Part shown: piece after piece, positions 6,671 to 14,360 of the stretch
How positions within the stretch are numbered: the stretch's first letter is position 1
Layout of the letters: each line of letters begins with the position of its first letter
Source: Streptomyces sp. A012304
GTDB lineage: Bacteria; Actinomycetota; Actinomycetes; Streptomycetales; Streptomycetaceae
Length of the DNA: 35,049 nucleotides
Reading direction: 5' to 3'
Assembly: GCF_026008495.1 (NCBI RefSeq)
Contig: NZ_BQUN01000017.1
Location: 1-35,049, forward strand
The notes under the pieces: model-generated
What the model saw: the letters and a program-made list of their open reading frames with translations, nothing else
Database searches by the model: none
What the model was told of the DNA's origin: nothing
Program-made: the position numbers and the translations under genes

Positions 6671-7579
6671 TCAGACGGTGCCGCCCGCGCCGGTCCCGTG
6701 GGTACCGCCGACCTCGGCCGCGTTGAGGTCCTCGATCTCCTCGGCGCCGACCACCGCGCCGGTGCTGCGCTTGCTGCGCCGCAGCCGGCCCTCCAGCCAG
6801 GAGGCGAAGGAGGTGAGGATGAAGTTGAGGACGATGAAGATGATCGCCACGACGATGAAGCTCGGGATGACGTTGGCGTAGTTGGCCGCCAGCGTGCTGC
6901 GCGAGTTCAGCAGCTCGGTGAAGCCGAGCATCACGCCGCCCAGCGCGGTGTCCTTCACGATGACCACGAGCTGGCTGACGATGGCCGGCAGCATCGCCGT
7001 GACCGCCTGCGGCAGCAGGATGCTGGACATCGTCTGGCCCTTGCGCAGACCGATCGCGTACGCGGCCTCCGTCTGGCCCCGGGGCAGGGCGAGGATGCCG
7101 GCCCGCACGACCTCGGCGAGGACCGAGGCGTTGTAGAGCACCAGGCCGGTGACGACGGCGTACAGCGGCCGGTCCTCGCTGCTGATGTCCGTGGAGCGGA
7201 CGTAGAACTCGTTGGCGAACAGCATCAGCAGCAGCACCGGGATCGCCCGGAAGAACTCGACCACCACACCGGCCGGGACGCGCACCCAGCGGTGGTCGGA
7301 CATTCGGGCGATGCCGAAGACCGCGCCCAGGGGGAGGGCGATGACCATGGAGAGGGCGGCGGCCTTCAGGGTGTCGCCGAGTCCCGGCAGCAGGTAGGTC
7401 GTCCACGCCTCGGAGGTGGTGAACGGCTCCCACAGCGCCCACTCGAGCTGGTTCTTCTCGTCCATCTTCTGCCAGATCCACCACAGCGCCAGGCCGAGGA
7501 GGACGAAGAAGAGGACGGAGAGGAGGACGTTGCGCCGCTTGGCGCGGGGGCCGGGGGCGTCGTAGAGGACGGAGCTCAT
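6671..7579 (-). CDS. gluD: Glutamate ABC transporter permease GluD
   Basis: A 302-residue inner-membrane permease of the polar amino acid (HisM) family. After a short cytoplasmic N-terminus there is a first membrane helix (LSVLFFVLLGLALWWIW), then the conserved permease core with TLKAAALSMVIALPLGAVFG and VEFFRAIPVLLLMLF. The EAA loop reads EAAYAIGLRKGQTMSSILLPQA and contacts the ATPase. The charged C-terminal tail is an extension seen in actinobacterial GluD. It is the last gene of gluABCD; its ATG overlaps the gluC stop by 4 bases, which suggests translational coupling and equal amounts of the two permeases. Assignment to glutamate rests on the whole operon and the adjacent GluR-GluK pair; another acidic amino acid is possible. 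Confidence 0.87.
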   Translation of the reverse strand: MSSVLYDAPGPRAKRRNVLLSVLFFVLLGLALWWIWQKMDEKNQLEWALWEPFTTSEAWTTYLLPGLGDTLKAAALSMVIALPLGAVFGIARMSDHRWVRVPAGVVVEFFRAIPVLLLMLFANEFYVRSTDISSEDRPLYAVVTGLVLYNASVLAEVVRAGILALPRGQTEAAYAIGLRKGQTMSSILLPQAVTAMLPAIVSQLVVIVKDTALGGVMLGFTELLNSRSTLAANYANVIPSFIVVAIIFIVLNFILTSFASWLEGRLRRSKRSTGAVVGAEEIEDLNAAEVGGTHGTGAGGTV

Positions 7580-8244
7580 CGCTTCACCGCCAGTCGCTTG
7601 CCGAGCCAGCCGAGCAGCAGGCCGGTGGGAAGGGTCAGCACCACGAACCCGAAGGCGAAGACCGCGCCGATGGCCACCGTCTGGGCCTCGTTCTCGATCA
7701 TTTCCTTCATCAGGTAGGCGGCCTCGGCCACGCCGATCGCGGCCGCCACGGTGGTGTTCTTGGTCAGGGCGATCAGGACGTTGGCCAGCGGGCCGATGAC
7801 CGCGCGGAACGCCTGCGGCAGCACGACGAGCCACAGCGTCTGGACGAAGCCCAGCCCGATCGCGCGCGCCGCCTCGGCCTGGCCGAGAGGCACGGTGTTG
7901 ATACCGGAACGGATCGCCTCGCAGACGAAGGCCGCCGTGTAGGCGACCAGGCCGAGCACCGCGAGCCGGAAGCCCTGCAGCTCGAAGTCGTCGGCCGCGC
8001 CCATCGTCATGCCGAAGATGTCGGCGAGACCGAGCGAGGTGAAGACGATGATGACCGTCAGAGGGATGTTCCGGACGATGTTGACATAGGCGGTTCCCAC
8101 CCCGCGCATCAGCGGGACCGGGCTGACCCGCATCGCGGCCAGCAGGGTGCCCCAGACCAGGGAGCCGACGGCGGAGAAGACGGTCAGTTTGATCGTCATC
8201 CAGAACGCCGCGAGGACGTCGTAGCCTTCAAGAAAGTCGAACAC
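7576..8244 (-). CDS. gluC: Glutamate ABC transporter permease GluC
   Basis: A 222-residue permease with about five membrane helices. VNIVRNIPLTVIIVFTSLGL corresponds to the VEFFRxIP motif of GluD, and the ATPase-contacting loop is EAARAIGLGFVQTLWLVVLP. It starts with GTG at 8244 and ends in a 4-base overlap with gluD. A gap of about 150 bp with a strong hairpin separates it from the binding protein gene gluB, which is common where the binding protein must be made in excess. It forms a heterodimeric channel with GluD, energised by GluA. Confidence 0.88.
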   Translation of the reverse strand: MFDFLEGYDVLAAFWMTIKLTVFSAVGSLVWGTLLAAMRVSPVPLMRGVGTAYVNIVRNIPLTVIIVFTSLGLADIFGMTMGAADDFELQGFRLAVLGLVAYTAAFVCEAIRSGINTVPLGQAEAARAIGLGFVQTLWLVVLPQAFRAVIGPLANVLIALTKNTTVAAAIGVAEAAYLMKEMIENEAQTVAIGAVFAFGFVVLTLPTGLLLGWLGKRLAVKR

Positions 8245-8286
8245 GATCTCCCGCGCTTCCGGGTGTGTGGCGTACGTGGAGGGCGT

Positions 8287-8326
8287 GGCGCGCCGCCGCC
8301 GTGATCGCGACGGTCGGCGGCGCGCC
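8287..8326 (-). other. Intercistronic hairpin between gluB and gluC
   Basis: GGCGCGCCGCCG (8287-8298) pairs perfectly with CGGCGGCGCGCC (8315-8326); an inner CCGT/ACGG pair continues the stem after a bulge. In binding-protein operons such hairpins often stabilise the upstream message or attenuate downstream transcription, giving more GluB than GluCD. This function is inferred. Confidence 0.65.
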
Positions 8327-8393
8327 CGCGGAACCCCACGTCGGCCGCGGGATTCCTACGGCAGCGGATGCCGCATGGCGTGCGGATGACGCC

Positions 8394-9233
8394 TTACTTG
8401 ACGATGACGCCGATCTTCGGGGCCTCTTCGTTCTTGTAGTTGGCCGGGCCGAAGTTCTTGTCGACCGCCTTCTGCCAGGAACCGTCGCTGACCATCTTCT
8501 CCAGCGCGGCGTTGATCTTGTCGACCGTCGCCTTGTCGCCCTTCTTGACGCCGATGCCGTAGTTCTCGTTGCTGAGCTTCTCGCCCACCAGCTTGAACTG
8601 ACCCTTGTACTTGTCCTGGGCGGCGAAGCCCGCGAGGATCGAGTCGTCCGTGGTCAGCGCGTCGACGGCGCCGCTCTGCAGGCCGGCGAGGCACTCCGAG
8701 TAGCCGCTGTAGGTCCGCAGGTTCGCCTTCGGGGCGATCTTGTTCTTGACGTTCTGCGCCGAGGTCGAACCGCTCACCGAGCACAGGTTCTTGCCGTTGA
8801 GGTCCTCACCCGCCGCGATCTTGGAGTCGGCCTTGACCAGCAGGTCCTGGTGGGCCAGCAGGTAGGGGCCGGCGAAGTCGACCTTCTTCTTGCGCTCGTC
8901 GTTGATCGAGTAGGTGGCCGTGATGAACTTCACGTCGCCGCGCGCGAGGGCGTTCTCACGGTCGGCGCTCTTCGTCTCGACGAACTGGATCTGGTTCGGC
9001 TCGTAGCCGAGCTCCTTGGCGACGTAGGTGGCGACGTCCACGTCGAAGCCCGAGAAGGAACCGTCGGGCTCCTTCAGGCCGAGGCCCGGCTGGTCGTACT
9101 TGATGCCGACCTTGATCTTGCCGCCGCCGCTGGATCCGCTGTCGGAGTCCTTGTCGTCGGAGCCGCAGGCGGTGGCGGTCAGGGCGAGGGCGAGGACGGC
9201 GGCCGAGGCGGCGGTGACCTTGCGAAGCTTCAT
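8394..9233 (-). CDS. gluB: Glutamate-binding lipoprotein GluB
   Basis: A 279-residue extracellular solute-binding protein of family 3. The signal peptide ends in the lipobox LTATAC, so Cys23 would be lipidated and anchor the protein outside the membrane. The SBP_bac_3 fold begins at KIKVGIKYDQPGLGLKEPDG. SGFDVDVATYVAKELG and SVSGSTSAQNV are usual ligand-pocket segments, and the C-terminal LEKMVSDGSWQKAVDKNFG is typical of the glutamate/glutamine group. An AAGGAAG ribosome-binding site precedes the ATG. It delivers substrate to GluCD. Encoded second in the operon, between gluA and the hairpin that precedes gluC. Confidence 0.9.
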   Translation of the reverse strand: MKLRKVTAASAAVLALALTATACGSDDKDSDSGSSGGGKIKVGIKYDQPGLGLKEPDGSFSGFDVDVATYVAKELGYEPNQIQFVETKSADRENALARGDVKFITATYSINDERKKKVDFAGPYLLAHQDLLVKADSKIAAGEDLNGKNLCSVSGSTSAQNVKNKIAPKANLRTYSGYSECLAGLQSGAVDALTTDDSILAGFAAQDKYKGQFKLVGEKLSNENYGIGVKKGDKATVDKINAALEKMVSDGSWQKAVDKNFGPANYKNEEAPKIGVIVK

Positions 9234-9315
9234 GGTGAACTTCCTTTGGATGATGCCTTCGGATGAGGAAGGAATGCGTGCCGTCGAAAGGCGGGTGACG
9301 CGGGTCGTCGGAGTG

Positions 9316-9333
9316 CGGGTCGCCGGGGACCCG
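9316..9333 (-). other. Small hairpin between gluA and gluB
   Basis: CGGGTC (9316-9321) pairs with GACCCG (9328-9333) in the 106-bp gap between gluA and gluB. The stem is only 6 bp, so it may be a processing or partial termination site or chance in GC-rich DNA. Confidence 0.3.
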
Positions 9334-9339
9334 ACGCCG

Positions 9340-10116
9340 TCAGTGGTGCAGGATCTTCGAAAGGAAGTCCTTGGCGCGGTCGCTGCGCGGATTGCTGAAG
9401 AACTGGTCGGGCGCAGCCTGTTCGACGATGCGACCGTCCGCCATGAACACCACGCGGTTTGCGGCCGATCGTGCGAATCCCATCTCGTGGGTGACGACGA
9501 TCATCGTCATGCCGTCCCGGGCGAGCTGCTGCATGACCTCCAGCACCTCATTGATCATTTCCGGGTCCAGGGCCGAGGTCGGCTCGTCGAAGAGCATGAC
9601 CTTCGGGTTCATGGCCAGGGCTCGCGCGATGGCGACGCGCTGCTGCTGGCCGCCGGAGAGCTGGGCGGGATACTTGTCGGCCTGGGTGCCGACCCCGACC
9701 CGGTCCAGAAGCTGGCGGGCGTTCTCCTCGGCGTTCTTCTTGTCGGTCTTGCGGACCTTGATCTGGCCCAGCATCACGTTCTGCAGCACGGTCTTGTGCG
9801 CGAACAGGTTGAACGACTGGAAGACCATGCCGACGTCGGCGCGCAGCCTCGCCAGCTCCTTGCCCTCCTGGGGCAGCGGCTTCCCGTCGATCGTGATCGT
9901 GCCCGCGTCGATCGTCTCCAGGCGGTTGATGGTGCGGCACAGGGTGGACTTTCCGGACCCGGAGGGTCCGATGACCACGACGACCTCACCACGCGCGATC
10001 GTCAGATCGATGTCCTGGAGAACGTGCAACGCGCCGAAGTGCTTGTTGACACTCTTCAGGACGACCAGTTCGTCGGGCGCGGCCGCGTCTTCCTTGGCCA
10101 CCGATACTTCGGTCAT
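9340..10116 (-). CDS. gluA: Glutamate ABC transporter ATP-binding protein GluA
   Basis: A 258-residue ATPase of the polar amino acid uptake family. Walker A is GPSGSGKS (residues 50-57), the Q-loop lies in [20 protein letters not shown], the signature motif is LSGGQQQR, Walker B with the catalytic Glu is [12 protein letters not shown], and the H-loop is [10 protein letters not shown]. These are all intact, so it should hydrolyse ATP to drive GluBCD. It is the first gene of the operon, transcribed away from gluR. The first 15 residues are a variable extension, so a slightly later start is possible. A small hairpin overlaps the region just upstream of its ribosome-binding site. Confidence 0.92.
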   Translation of the reverse strand: MTEVSVAKEDAAAPDELVVLKSVNKHFGALHVLQDIDLTIARGEVVVVIGPSGSGKSTLCRTINRLETIDAGTITIDGKPLPQEGKELARLRADVGMVFQSFNLFAHKTVLQNVMLGQIKVRKTDKKNAEENARQLLDRVGVGTQADKYPAQLSGGQQQRVAIARALAMNPKVMLFDEPTSALDPEMINEVLEVMQQLARDGMTMIVVTHEMGFARSAANRVVFMADGRIVEQAAPDQFFSNPRSDRAKDFLSKILHH

Positions 10117-10209
10117 CGCTCTCAGGCTCCGTCCTCCTCGGTTTCGGAGGACAGTAGTAACCAGTCTCGACCAGCGTCATTACATCTGAGGGGAATCTGA
10201 GCATCACGA

Positions 10210-10225
10210 TCCGATAGCAATCGGA
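10210..10225. promoter_or_regulatory. Candidate GluR operator
   Basis: TCCGAT, four bases, ATCGGA form a perfect 6-bp inverted repeat about 95 bp upstream of the gluA start, in the part of the intergenic region where the operon's promoter should lie. OmpR-type regulators usually bind direct repeats, so GluR binding here is only a suggestion. Confidence 0.4.
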
Positions 10226-10354
10226 CACGTGTCGTAGCACTTGTGACCTGCGCGCGTATCGGGCGGATAACGGTAGCCTCGCGCAACCGGAACCCACTTG
10301 ACGGCGTCCTCGTCCATCGGCGTGACTGCGATGTGCACGCGCGCGTGTCACGTT

Positions 10355-10370
10355 TTCCGGCATGCCGGAA
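10355..10370. promoter_or_regulatory. Perfect 16-bp palindrome upstream of gluR
   Basis: TTCCGGCATGCCGGAA is its own reverse complement and lies 70 bp before the gluR start. It may be an operator for autoregulation or for a second regulator linking glutamate uptake to another signal. Confidence 0.45.
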
Positions 10371-10439
10371 CCGAAGGCCCTCGTCCCACGCCTTTGTACA
10401 GAGCCGGACCGTACGCACGATGAACCCGAGGAGGCCGGA

Positions 10440-11123
10440 GTGAGACTGCTGCTCGTCGAGGACGACAACCACGTCGCGGCCGCCCTGTCGGCGGTGCTGA
10501 AGCGGCACGGTTTCGACGTCACCCACGCGCGCAGCGGGGAGGAGGCGCTCCAGGCGCTCGTCCCGGAAGGGCCGGGATTCGGGGTCGTCCTGCTCGACCT
10601 GGGCCTGCCCGACCAGGACGGCTACGAGGTCTGCGGCAAGATCCGCAAGCGCACCGCCACCCCGGTCATCATGGTCACGGCCCGCTCCGACGTGCGCTCC
10701 CGCATTCACGGCCTCAACCTGGGCGCCGACGACTACGTGGTGAAGCCGTACGACACCGGGGAGCTGCTCGCCCGGATCCACGCCGTCAGCCGGCGCACGG
10801 TCCACGAGGATCCGGCGGCGGCCGGCGAGGGCGCACTGCGCCTCGGTCCCGTGCACATAGAGCTGCCGACCCGCCGCGTCACCGTGGACGGTTCGGTCGT
10901 CCAGCTGACCCGCAAGGAGTTCGACCTGCTGGCGCTGCTCGCTCAGCGGCCCGGTGTGGTCTTCAGGCGGGAGCAGATCATCAGCGAGGTGTGGCGCACG
11001 AGCTGGGAGGGGACCGGGCGCACCCTGGAGGTGCACGTCGCCTCCCTGCGCGCCAAACTGCGCATGCCCGCGCTGATCGAGACCGTGCGCGGCGTCGGCT
11101 ACCGGCTCGTCGCCCCGGCGTAG
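10440..11123 (+). CDS. gluR: Response regulator GluR (OmpR/PhoB family)
   Basis: A 227-residue two-component regulator. The receiver domain begins VRLLLVEDDN with the acidic pocket, the phosphate-accepting Asp53 in VVLLDLGLPD, the switch Thr80 in VIMVTA and Lys102 in VVKPYD. A winged-helix Trans_reg_C domain follows (about 135-225), with VQLTRKEFDLLALLAQRPG and GRTLEVHVASLRAKL as recognition elements. The GTG at 10440 with GAGGAGG just upstream is preferred; an in-frame ATG lies 78 bp earlier. The kinase gene starts 10 bp downstream, and the gluABCD operon is divergent. The layout matches the GluR-GluK system described in S. coelicolor, where it senses glutamate and controls gluABCD. Confidence 0.9.
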   Translation: MRLLLVEDDNHVAAALSAVLKRHGFDVTHARSGEEALQALVPEGPGFGVVLLDLGLPDQDGYEVCGKIRKRTATPVIMVTARSDVRSRIHGLNLGADDYVVKPYDTGELLARIHAVSRRTVHEDPAAAGEGALRLGPVHIELPTRRVTVDGSVVQLTRKEFDLLALLAQRPGVVFRREQIISEVWRTSWEGTGRTLEVHVASLRAKLRMPALIETVRGVGYRLVAPA

Positions 11124-11132
11124 CGGGGACCG

Positions 11133-12545
11133 TTGCGCACACGTCTCCTGCCGCTGCTGATCGTCCTGATGGCGGCCGTCCTGCTCGCACTCGGCGTACC
11201 GCTGGCCGTCAGCGTGGCCGGCGCCCAGCAGCAGAAGGTGGTCGTCGACCGCATCGACGACACGGCCCGCTTCGCGGCGCTCGCCCAGTTCGTGACCGCC
11301 CCGTCCGCGACCTCCGAAGCCATGTCCACGTCGAACGACGAGCGGCGCGAGACCCTCAGCCGCGAGCTGGCCAGTTACTACGAGGTCTACGGAATCCGTG
11401 CCGGTGTCTTCTACCGCACCGACACCCCCATGGCCCACGCGCCGCGGGACTGGTACCTCCCCGAAGCGGGTGAGGTGAGGGACGCCTTCGAGGAGGCGCT
11501 GCTCAGCCGTCGCAGCCATGATCCCCGGCAGGTGTGGCCCTGGCAGCGCAACCGGCTCGTGGTGGCCTCGCCGGTGATCCGGGACGGCGACGTCGTCGCG
11601 GTGGTCGTCACCGATTCGCCCACCGGGGCGATGCGCTCGCGGATCCTGCACGGCTGGCTGGTGATCGGCGCGGGCGAGATCGCCGCGATGCTGCTCGCCA
11701 TCGGCGCCGCCCTGCGCCTGACCGGCTGGGTGCTCAAACCCGTCCGCGTCCTGGACGCCAGTACCCACGACATCGCCACCGGACGCCTGAAGTCCCGCGT
11801 CGCGGTCGCCAGCGGCCCGCCGGAACTCAGGCGGCTGGCCCGGTCGTTCAACGAGATGGCCGACAACGTCGAGGACGTGCTGGAGCAGCAGCGCGCCTTC
11901 GTCGCCGACGCCTCGCACCAGCTGCGCAACCCGCTCGCGGCGCTGCTGCTGCGCATCGAACTGCTGGCGTACGAACTACCGGAGGGCAATGAGGAGATCG
12001 CGTCCGTGCAGAGCGAGGGCAAGCGCCTGGCGCAGGTCCTGGACGACCTGCTCGACCTGGCGTTGGCCGAGCACACCGAGGCCGACCTCAGGGTCACCGA
12101 CATCGGCGCGCTGACCGCCGAGCGCGTCGCGGCCTGGGCGCCCACCGCCGAGGCCAAGGGCGTCCGGCTGGTGGGGGACTGCCCGCCCACCACGGCGTGG
12201 GCCGACCCGGTCACGCTGTCCAGCGCCCTGGACGCGGTGATCGACAACGCGGTGAAGTTCACCCCGGAGGGCGAGAGCGTGGAGGTGGCCGTCGCCTCCA
12301 ACGGCGAGACGTCCACCGTCGTCGTCACCGACAACGGCCCCGGCCTGACCGACGAGGAACTCGCGCGCGTGGGCGACCGCTTCTGGCGCAGCGGACGCCA
12401 CCAGAACATCAAGGGCTCCGGCCTGGGCCTGTCCATCTCCCGGGCGCTGCTCGCGGCCGGCGGCGGCACCCTGTCGTACGCCCACCACGAGCCGACCGGG
12501 CTGCGGGTGACGGTGTCGGTGCCGAGGTCGCGGCCCGTGGAGTGA
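11133..12545 (+). CDS. gluK: Sensor histidine kinase GluK
   Basis: A 470-residue membrane kinase starting at TTG. The first membrane helix is LLPLLIVLMAAVLLALGVPL. An extracellular sensor domain of roughly 140 residues follows, then a second helix near residues 175-195, a HAMP segment, and a HisKA dimerisation helix with His262 in ASHQLRNPLAALL. The HATPase_c domain shows the N box DNAVKFTP, G1 DNGPGL and G2 GSGLGLSI. All catalytic motifs are intact. It lies directly after gluR and presumably phosphorylates it in response to extracellular glutamate. It runs convergently into the TAXI protein gene with only 12 bp between stop codons. Confidence 0.9.
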   Translation: MRTRLLPLLIVLMAAVLLALGVPLAVSVAGAQQQKVVVDRIDDTARFAALAQFVTAPSATSEAMSTSNDERRETLSRELASYYEVYGIRAGVFYRTDTPMAHAPRDWYLPEAGEVRDAFEEALLSRRSHDPRQVWPWQRNRLVVASPVIRDGDVVAVVVTDSPTGAMRSRILHGWLVIGAGEIAAMLLAIGAALRLTGWVLKPVRVLDASTHDIATGRLKSRVAVASGPPELRRLARSFNEMADNVEDVLEQQRAFVADASHQLRNPLAALLLRIELLAYELPEGNEEIASVQSEGKRLAQVLDDLLDLALAEHTEADLRVTDIGALTAERVAAWAPTAEAKGVRLVGDCPPTTAWADPVTLSSALDAVIDNAVKFTPEGESVEVAVASNGETSTVVVTDNGPGLTDEELARVGDRFWRSGRHQNIKGSGLGLSISRALLAAGGGTLSYAHHEPTGLRVTVSVPRSRPVE

Positions 12546-12557
12546 CGACCGCTTTGG

Positions 12558-13556
12558 CTACGGCTTGACGGACCGGTAGTAGCGCCGGGCGCCCTCGTGC
12601 AGCGGCAACGGGTCGGTGTAGATGGCGGTGCGCAGATCGACCAGCTGCGCGGAGTGGACGTGCGCGCCGATGCCGTCCCGGCTCTTGATCACGGTCCGGG
12701 TCAGCCACTCGGTGAGCCGTGCGTCCACGTCCGTGCGGGTCATCAGCAGGTTCGACACCGCGATGGTCGGCACGGTGGAGCCGTTCTGGATGGTCGGATA
12801 GGCCGACTCGGGCATGTTCGTGGCCCGGTAGTAGCCGGTGGCGTCGTCCTGCTCGTGCATCTTGGCGACGAGATCGGCGTCGAGGGGCACGAACCGGAAG
12901 GTGAAGCTGTCGGTGAGCTTCTGCAGACCGGCCGTGGGCACCCCGCCGGACCAGAAGAACGCGTCGATCCTGCCCTGCCGCAGCCGCTCGGGCCCGGTGT
13001 CGATGCCCTCGGAGACGGCCGTGATGTCCTTCACCGGGTCCAGGTTCGCCGCCCTCAGCACCCGCTCCGCTATCAGCCGCACCCCCGAGCGGGGCAGACC
13101 GGTGGCGACCGTCTTCCCCTTCAGGTCCGCGAGGGAGTGGATGCCCGAGTCGCGGCCCACGACCAGCTGGACGTAGTCGTCGTACAGGCGTGCCACGCCG
13201 CGCAGCCGGGCGGCCGAGCCGGGGTGCTGCGCCTCGTACGCCGCCACCGCGTCGGCCGCGGCGATGGCGAAGTCGGCCCTGCCCGTCGCCACGCGCGCGA
13301 CGTTCTCCTGCGAGCCGTTGCTGGCTGTCAGGTCCACGTCCAGGTCGGGCATGTCATCGGCGAGTTCGGTGCGCAGACGGCTGCCGTACTCGTAGTAGAC
13401 ACCGCTGGTGGTGCCCGTGCTGAAGGTGATCTTGCCGCTCGGCGGGGCCTCGCCCAGGGGCAGCAGCCACCACAGCAGCAGCCCGAGGACGACGACGGCG
13501 ACGGCCGCGCCCTCCAGGACACGGCGCCTGCCGACAGGGGGGAACACCTTGGACAT
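12558..13556 (-). CDS. TAXI-family solute-binding protein (TRAP type), lone
   Basis: A 332-residue binding protein of the TAXI group of TRAP transporters. The sequence ITFSTGTTSGVYYEYGSRL is the typical start of the mature fold. Further family segments are ADFAIAAADAVAAYEAQHPG, LKGKTVATGLPRSGVRLIAE and IDAFFWSGGVPTAGLQKL. The N-terminus carries one membrane helix (AVAVVVLGLLLWWLLPL) with no clear cleavage site or lipobox, so it is probably membrane-anchored. TAXI proteins often bind glutamate-like or dicarboxylate ligands, which fits the glutamate neighbourhood. No TRAP membrane subunits (DctQM) are present. It may work with a permease elsewhere, or serve as a sensor partner. Convergent to gluK. 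Confidence 0.85.
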   Translation of the reverse strand: MSKVFPPVGRRRVLEGAAVAVVVLGLLLWWLLPLGEAPPSGKITFSTGTTSGVYYEYGSRLRTELADDMPDLDVDLTASNGSQENVARVATGRADFAIAAADAVAAYEAQHPGSAARLRGVARLYDDYVQLVVGRDSGIHSLADLKGKTVATGLPRSGVRLIAERVLRAANLDPVKDITAVSEGIDTGPERLRQGRIDAFFWSGGVPTAGLQKLTDSFTFRFVPLDADLVAKMHEQDDATGYYRATNMPESAYPTIQNGSTVPTIAVSNLLMTRTDVDARLTEWLTRTVIKSRDGIGAHVHSAQLVDLRTAIYTDPLPLHEGARRYYRSVKP

Positions 13557-13651
13557 GCGCGCGATCCTGCCAGGTGGGGCGCGGTGTGGCCAGGGCCGGG
13601 CCTCCCGGCGCCACCGCCCGGCGCGGCAAGGGGGATGTCAGTGGCCCTCGT

Positions 13652-13657
13652 TACAGT
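13652..13657 (+). promoter_or_regulatory. -10 box for leaderless MazG-like gene
   Basis: TACAGT ends 6 nt before the ATG at 13664, the spacing that puts transcription start on or next to the start codon. No ribosome-binding site is seen, which supports leaderless translation. Confidence 0.5.
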
Positions 13658-13663
13658 CGGTGC

Positions 13664-14071
13664 ATGAGTTCCTCGCCCGCCGACCTGGTCCGCCAGTTCC
13701 ACCTCGCCTTGGGCCTCGACGCCCGCGATACGCCGGCCGAGGTGCCGCCCGGCCTCGCCGCGCACCGCGGTGAGCTGCTCGCCGAGGAGGCCGCAGAGGT
13801 CGCCGAGGTCTCGGTGAGCGGCCCGCTGGACCGGCTCGCGCACGAGCTGGCGGACGTCGTCTACGTCGCCTACGGCACGGCCCTGGTGCACGGGATCGAC
13901 CTGGACGAGGTGATAGCCGAGATCCACCGCTCCAACATGACCAAGCTGGGCCCCGACGGCCGGATCGCCCGCCGCGCCGACGGGAAGGTCCTCAAGGGGG
14001 AGCACTACGAGGCTCCGGACGTGGCGGCGGTGCTGCGCCGCCAGGGATGGAACCCCGGCGGCGCGGCCTGA
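13664..14071 (+). CDS. MazG-like / HisE-like nucleotide pyrophosphohydrolase
   Basis: A 135-residue all-alpha pyrophosphohydrolase. The magnesium-binding pattern of the superfamily is visible: GELLAEEAAEVAE supplies Glu41, Glu42 and Glu45, and LAHELADVVYVAYG supplies Glu61 and Asp64. HRSNMTKLGPDGR and KVLKGEHYEAPDV match small actinobacterial MazG-like proteins. It would hydrolyse a (d)NTP or similar pyrophosphate to the monophosphate, for example to clean the nucleotide pool. The substrate is not predictable. It is a single gene facing the antiporter gene, with the tandem repeat between them. Confidence 0.82.
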   Translation: MSSSPADLVRQFHLALGLDARDTPAEVPPGLAAHRGELLAEEAAEVAEVSVSGPLDRLAHELADVVYVAYGTALVHGIDLDEVIAEIHRSNMTKLGPDGRIARRADGKVLKGEHYEAPDVAAVLRRQGWNPGGAA

Positions 14072-14171
14072 AGACGGGCGGCTGCGGCGGCGGAGCGTGC
14101 CTCGCCGCCACCGCCACCGCCACCGCCGCCGCAGCCGAGTCACCGACCGACGTCCTGGCCCGGGTCGCAGG

Positions 14172-14360
14172 CGCCCACCGGCGTCTCTGCCCGGGCCTCG
14201 CACCGACACCTCCGTCCGGGCCTCACCCGCCCACCGGCGTCCCGGTCCGGGCCGCAGTCGCCCACCGGCGTCTCTGCCCGGGCCTCGCACCGACACCTCC
14301 ACCCGGGCCTCACCCGCCCACCGGCGTCCCGGTCCGGCCCTCAGTCGCCCACCGGCGTCT
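14172..14360. repeat. 87-bp tandem repeat reaching into the antiporter 3' end
   Basis: The core CGCCCACCGGCGTC recurs at 14172, 14228, 14259, 14315 and 14346, that is with alternating steps of 56 and 31 bp, giving a period of 87 bp. Two full copies and part of a third are present. The partial third copy contains the last codons and stop of the antiporter gene (14341-14360), so the array looks like duplication of that gene's 3' end. The rest of 14072-14171 is GCC/ACC-rich simple sequence. I see no gene in the array. Confidence 0.85.

Larger units (their letters stand above)
10117..10439. promoter_or_regulatory. Divergent gluA / gluR control region
   Basis: A 323-bp gap without a gene. It holds a hairpin near gluA (GTCCTCC 10131-10137 with GGAGGAC 10146-10152), an inverted repeat TCCGAT-4-ATCGGA at 10210-10225, the palindrome CACGCGCGCGTG at 10336-10347, and a perfect 16-bp palindrome at 10355-10370. 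The first could mask the gluA ribosome-binding region. The others are candidate binding sites for GluR or another regulator. No strong -35/-10 pair stands out on either strand. Confidence 0.5.

Noticed and set aside
4717..6726. Long plus-strand frame opposite the monooxygenase
   Set aside because: Shadow frame. The minus strand has clear FAD-binding motifs in the expected order.
14072..14360. CRISPR-like array
   Set aside because: The repeats are direct and contiguous (period 87 with an inner 56/31 pattern). There are no unique spacers and no cas genes.
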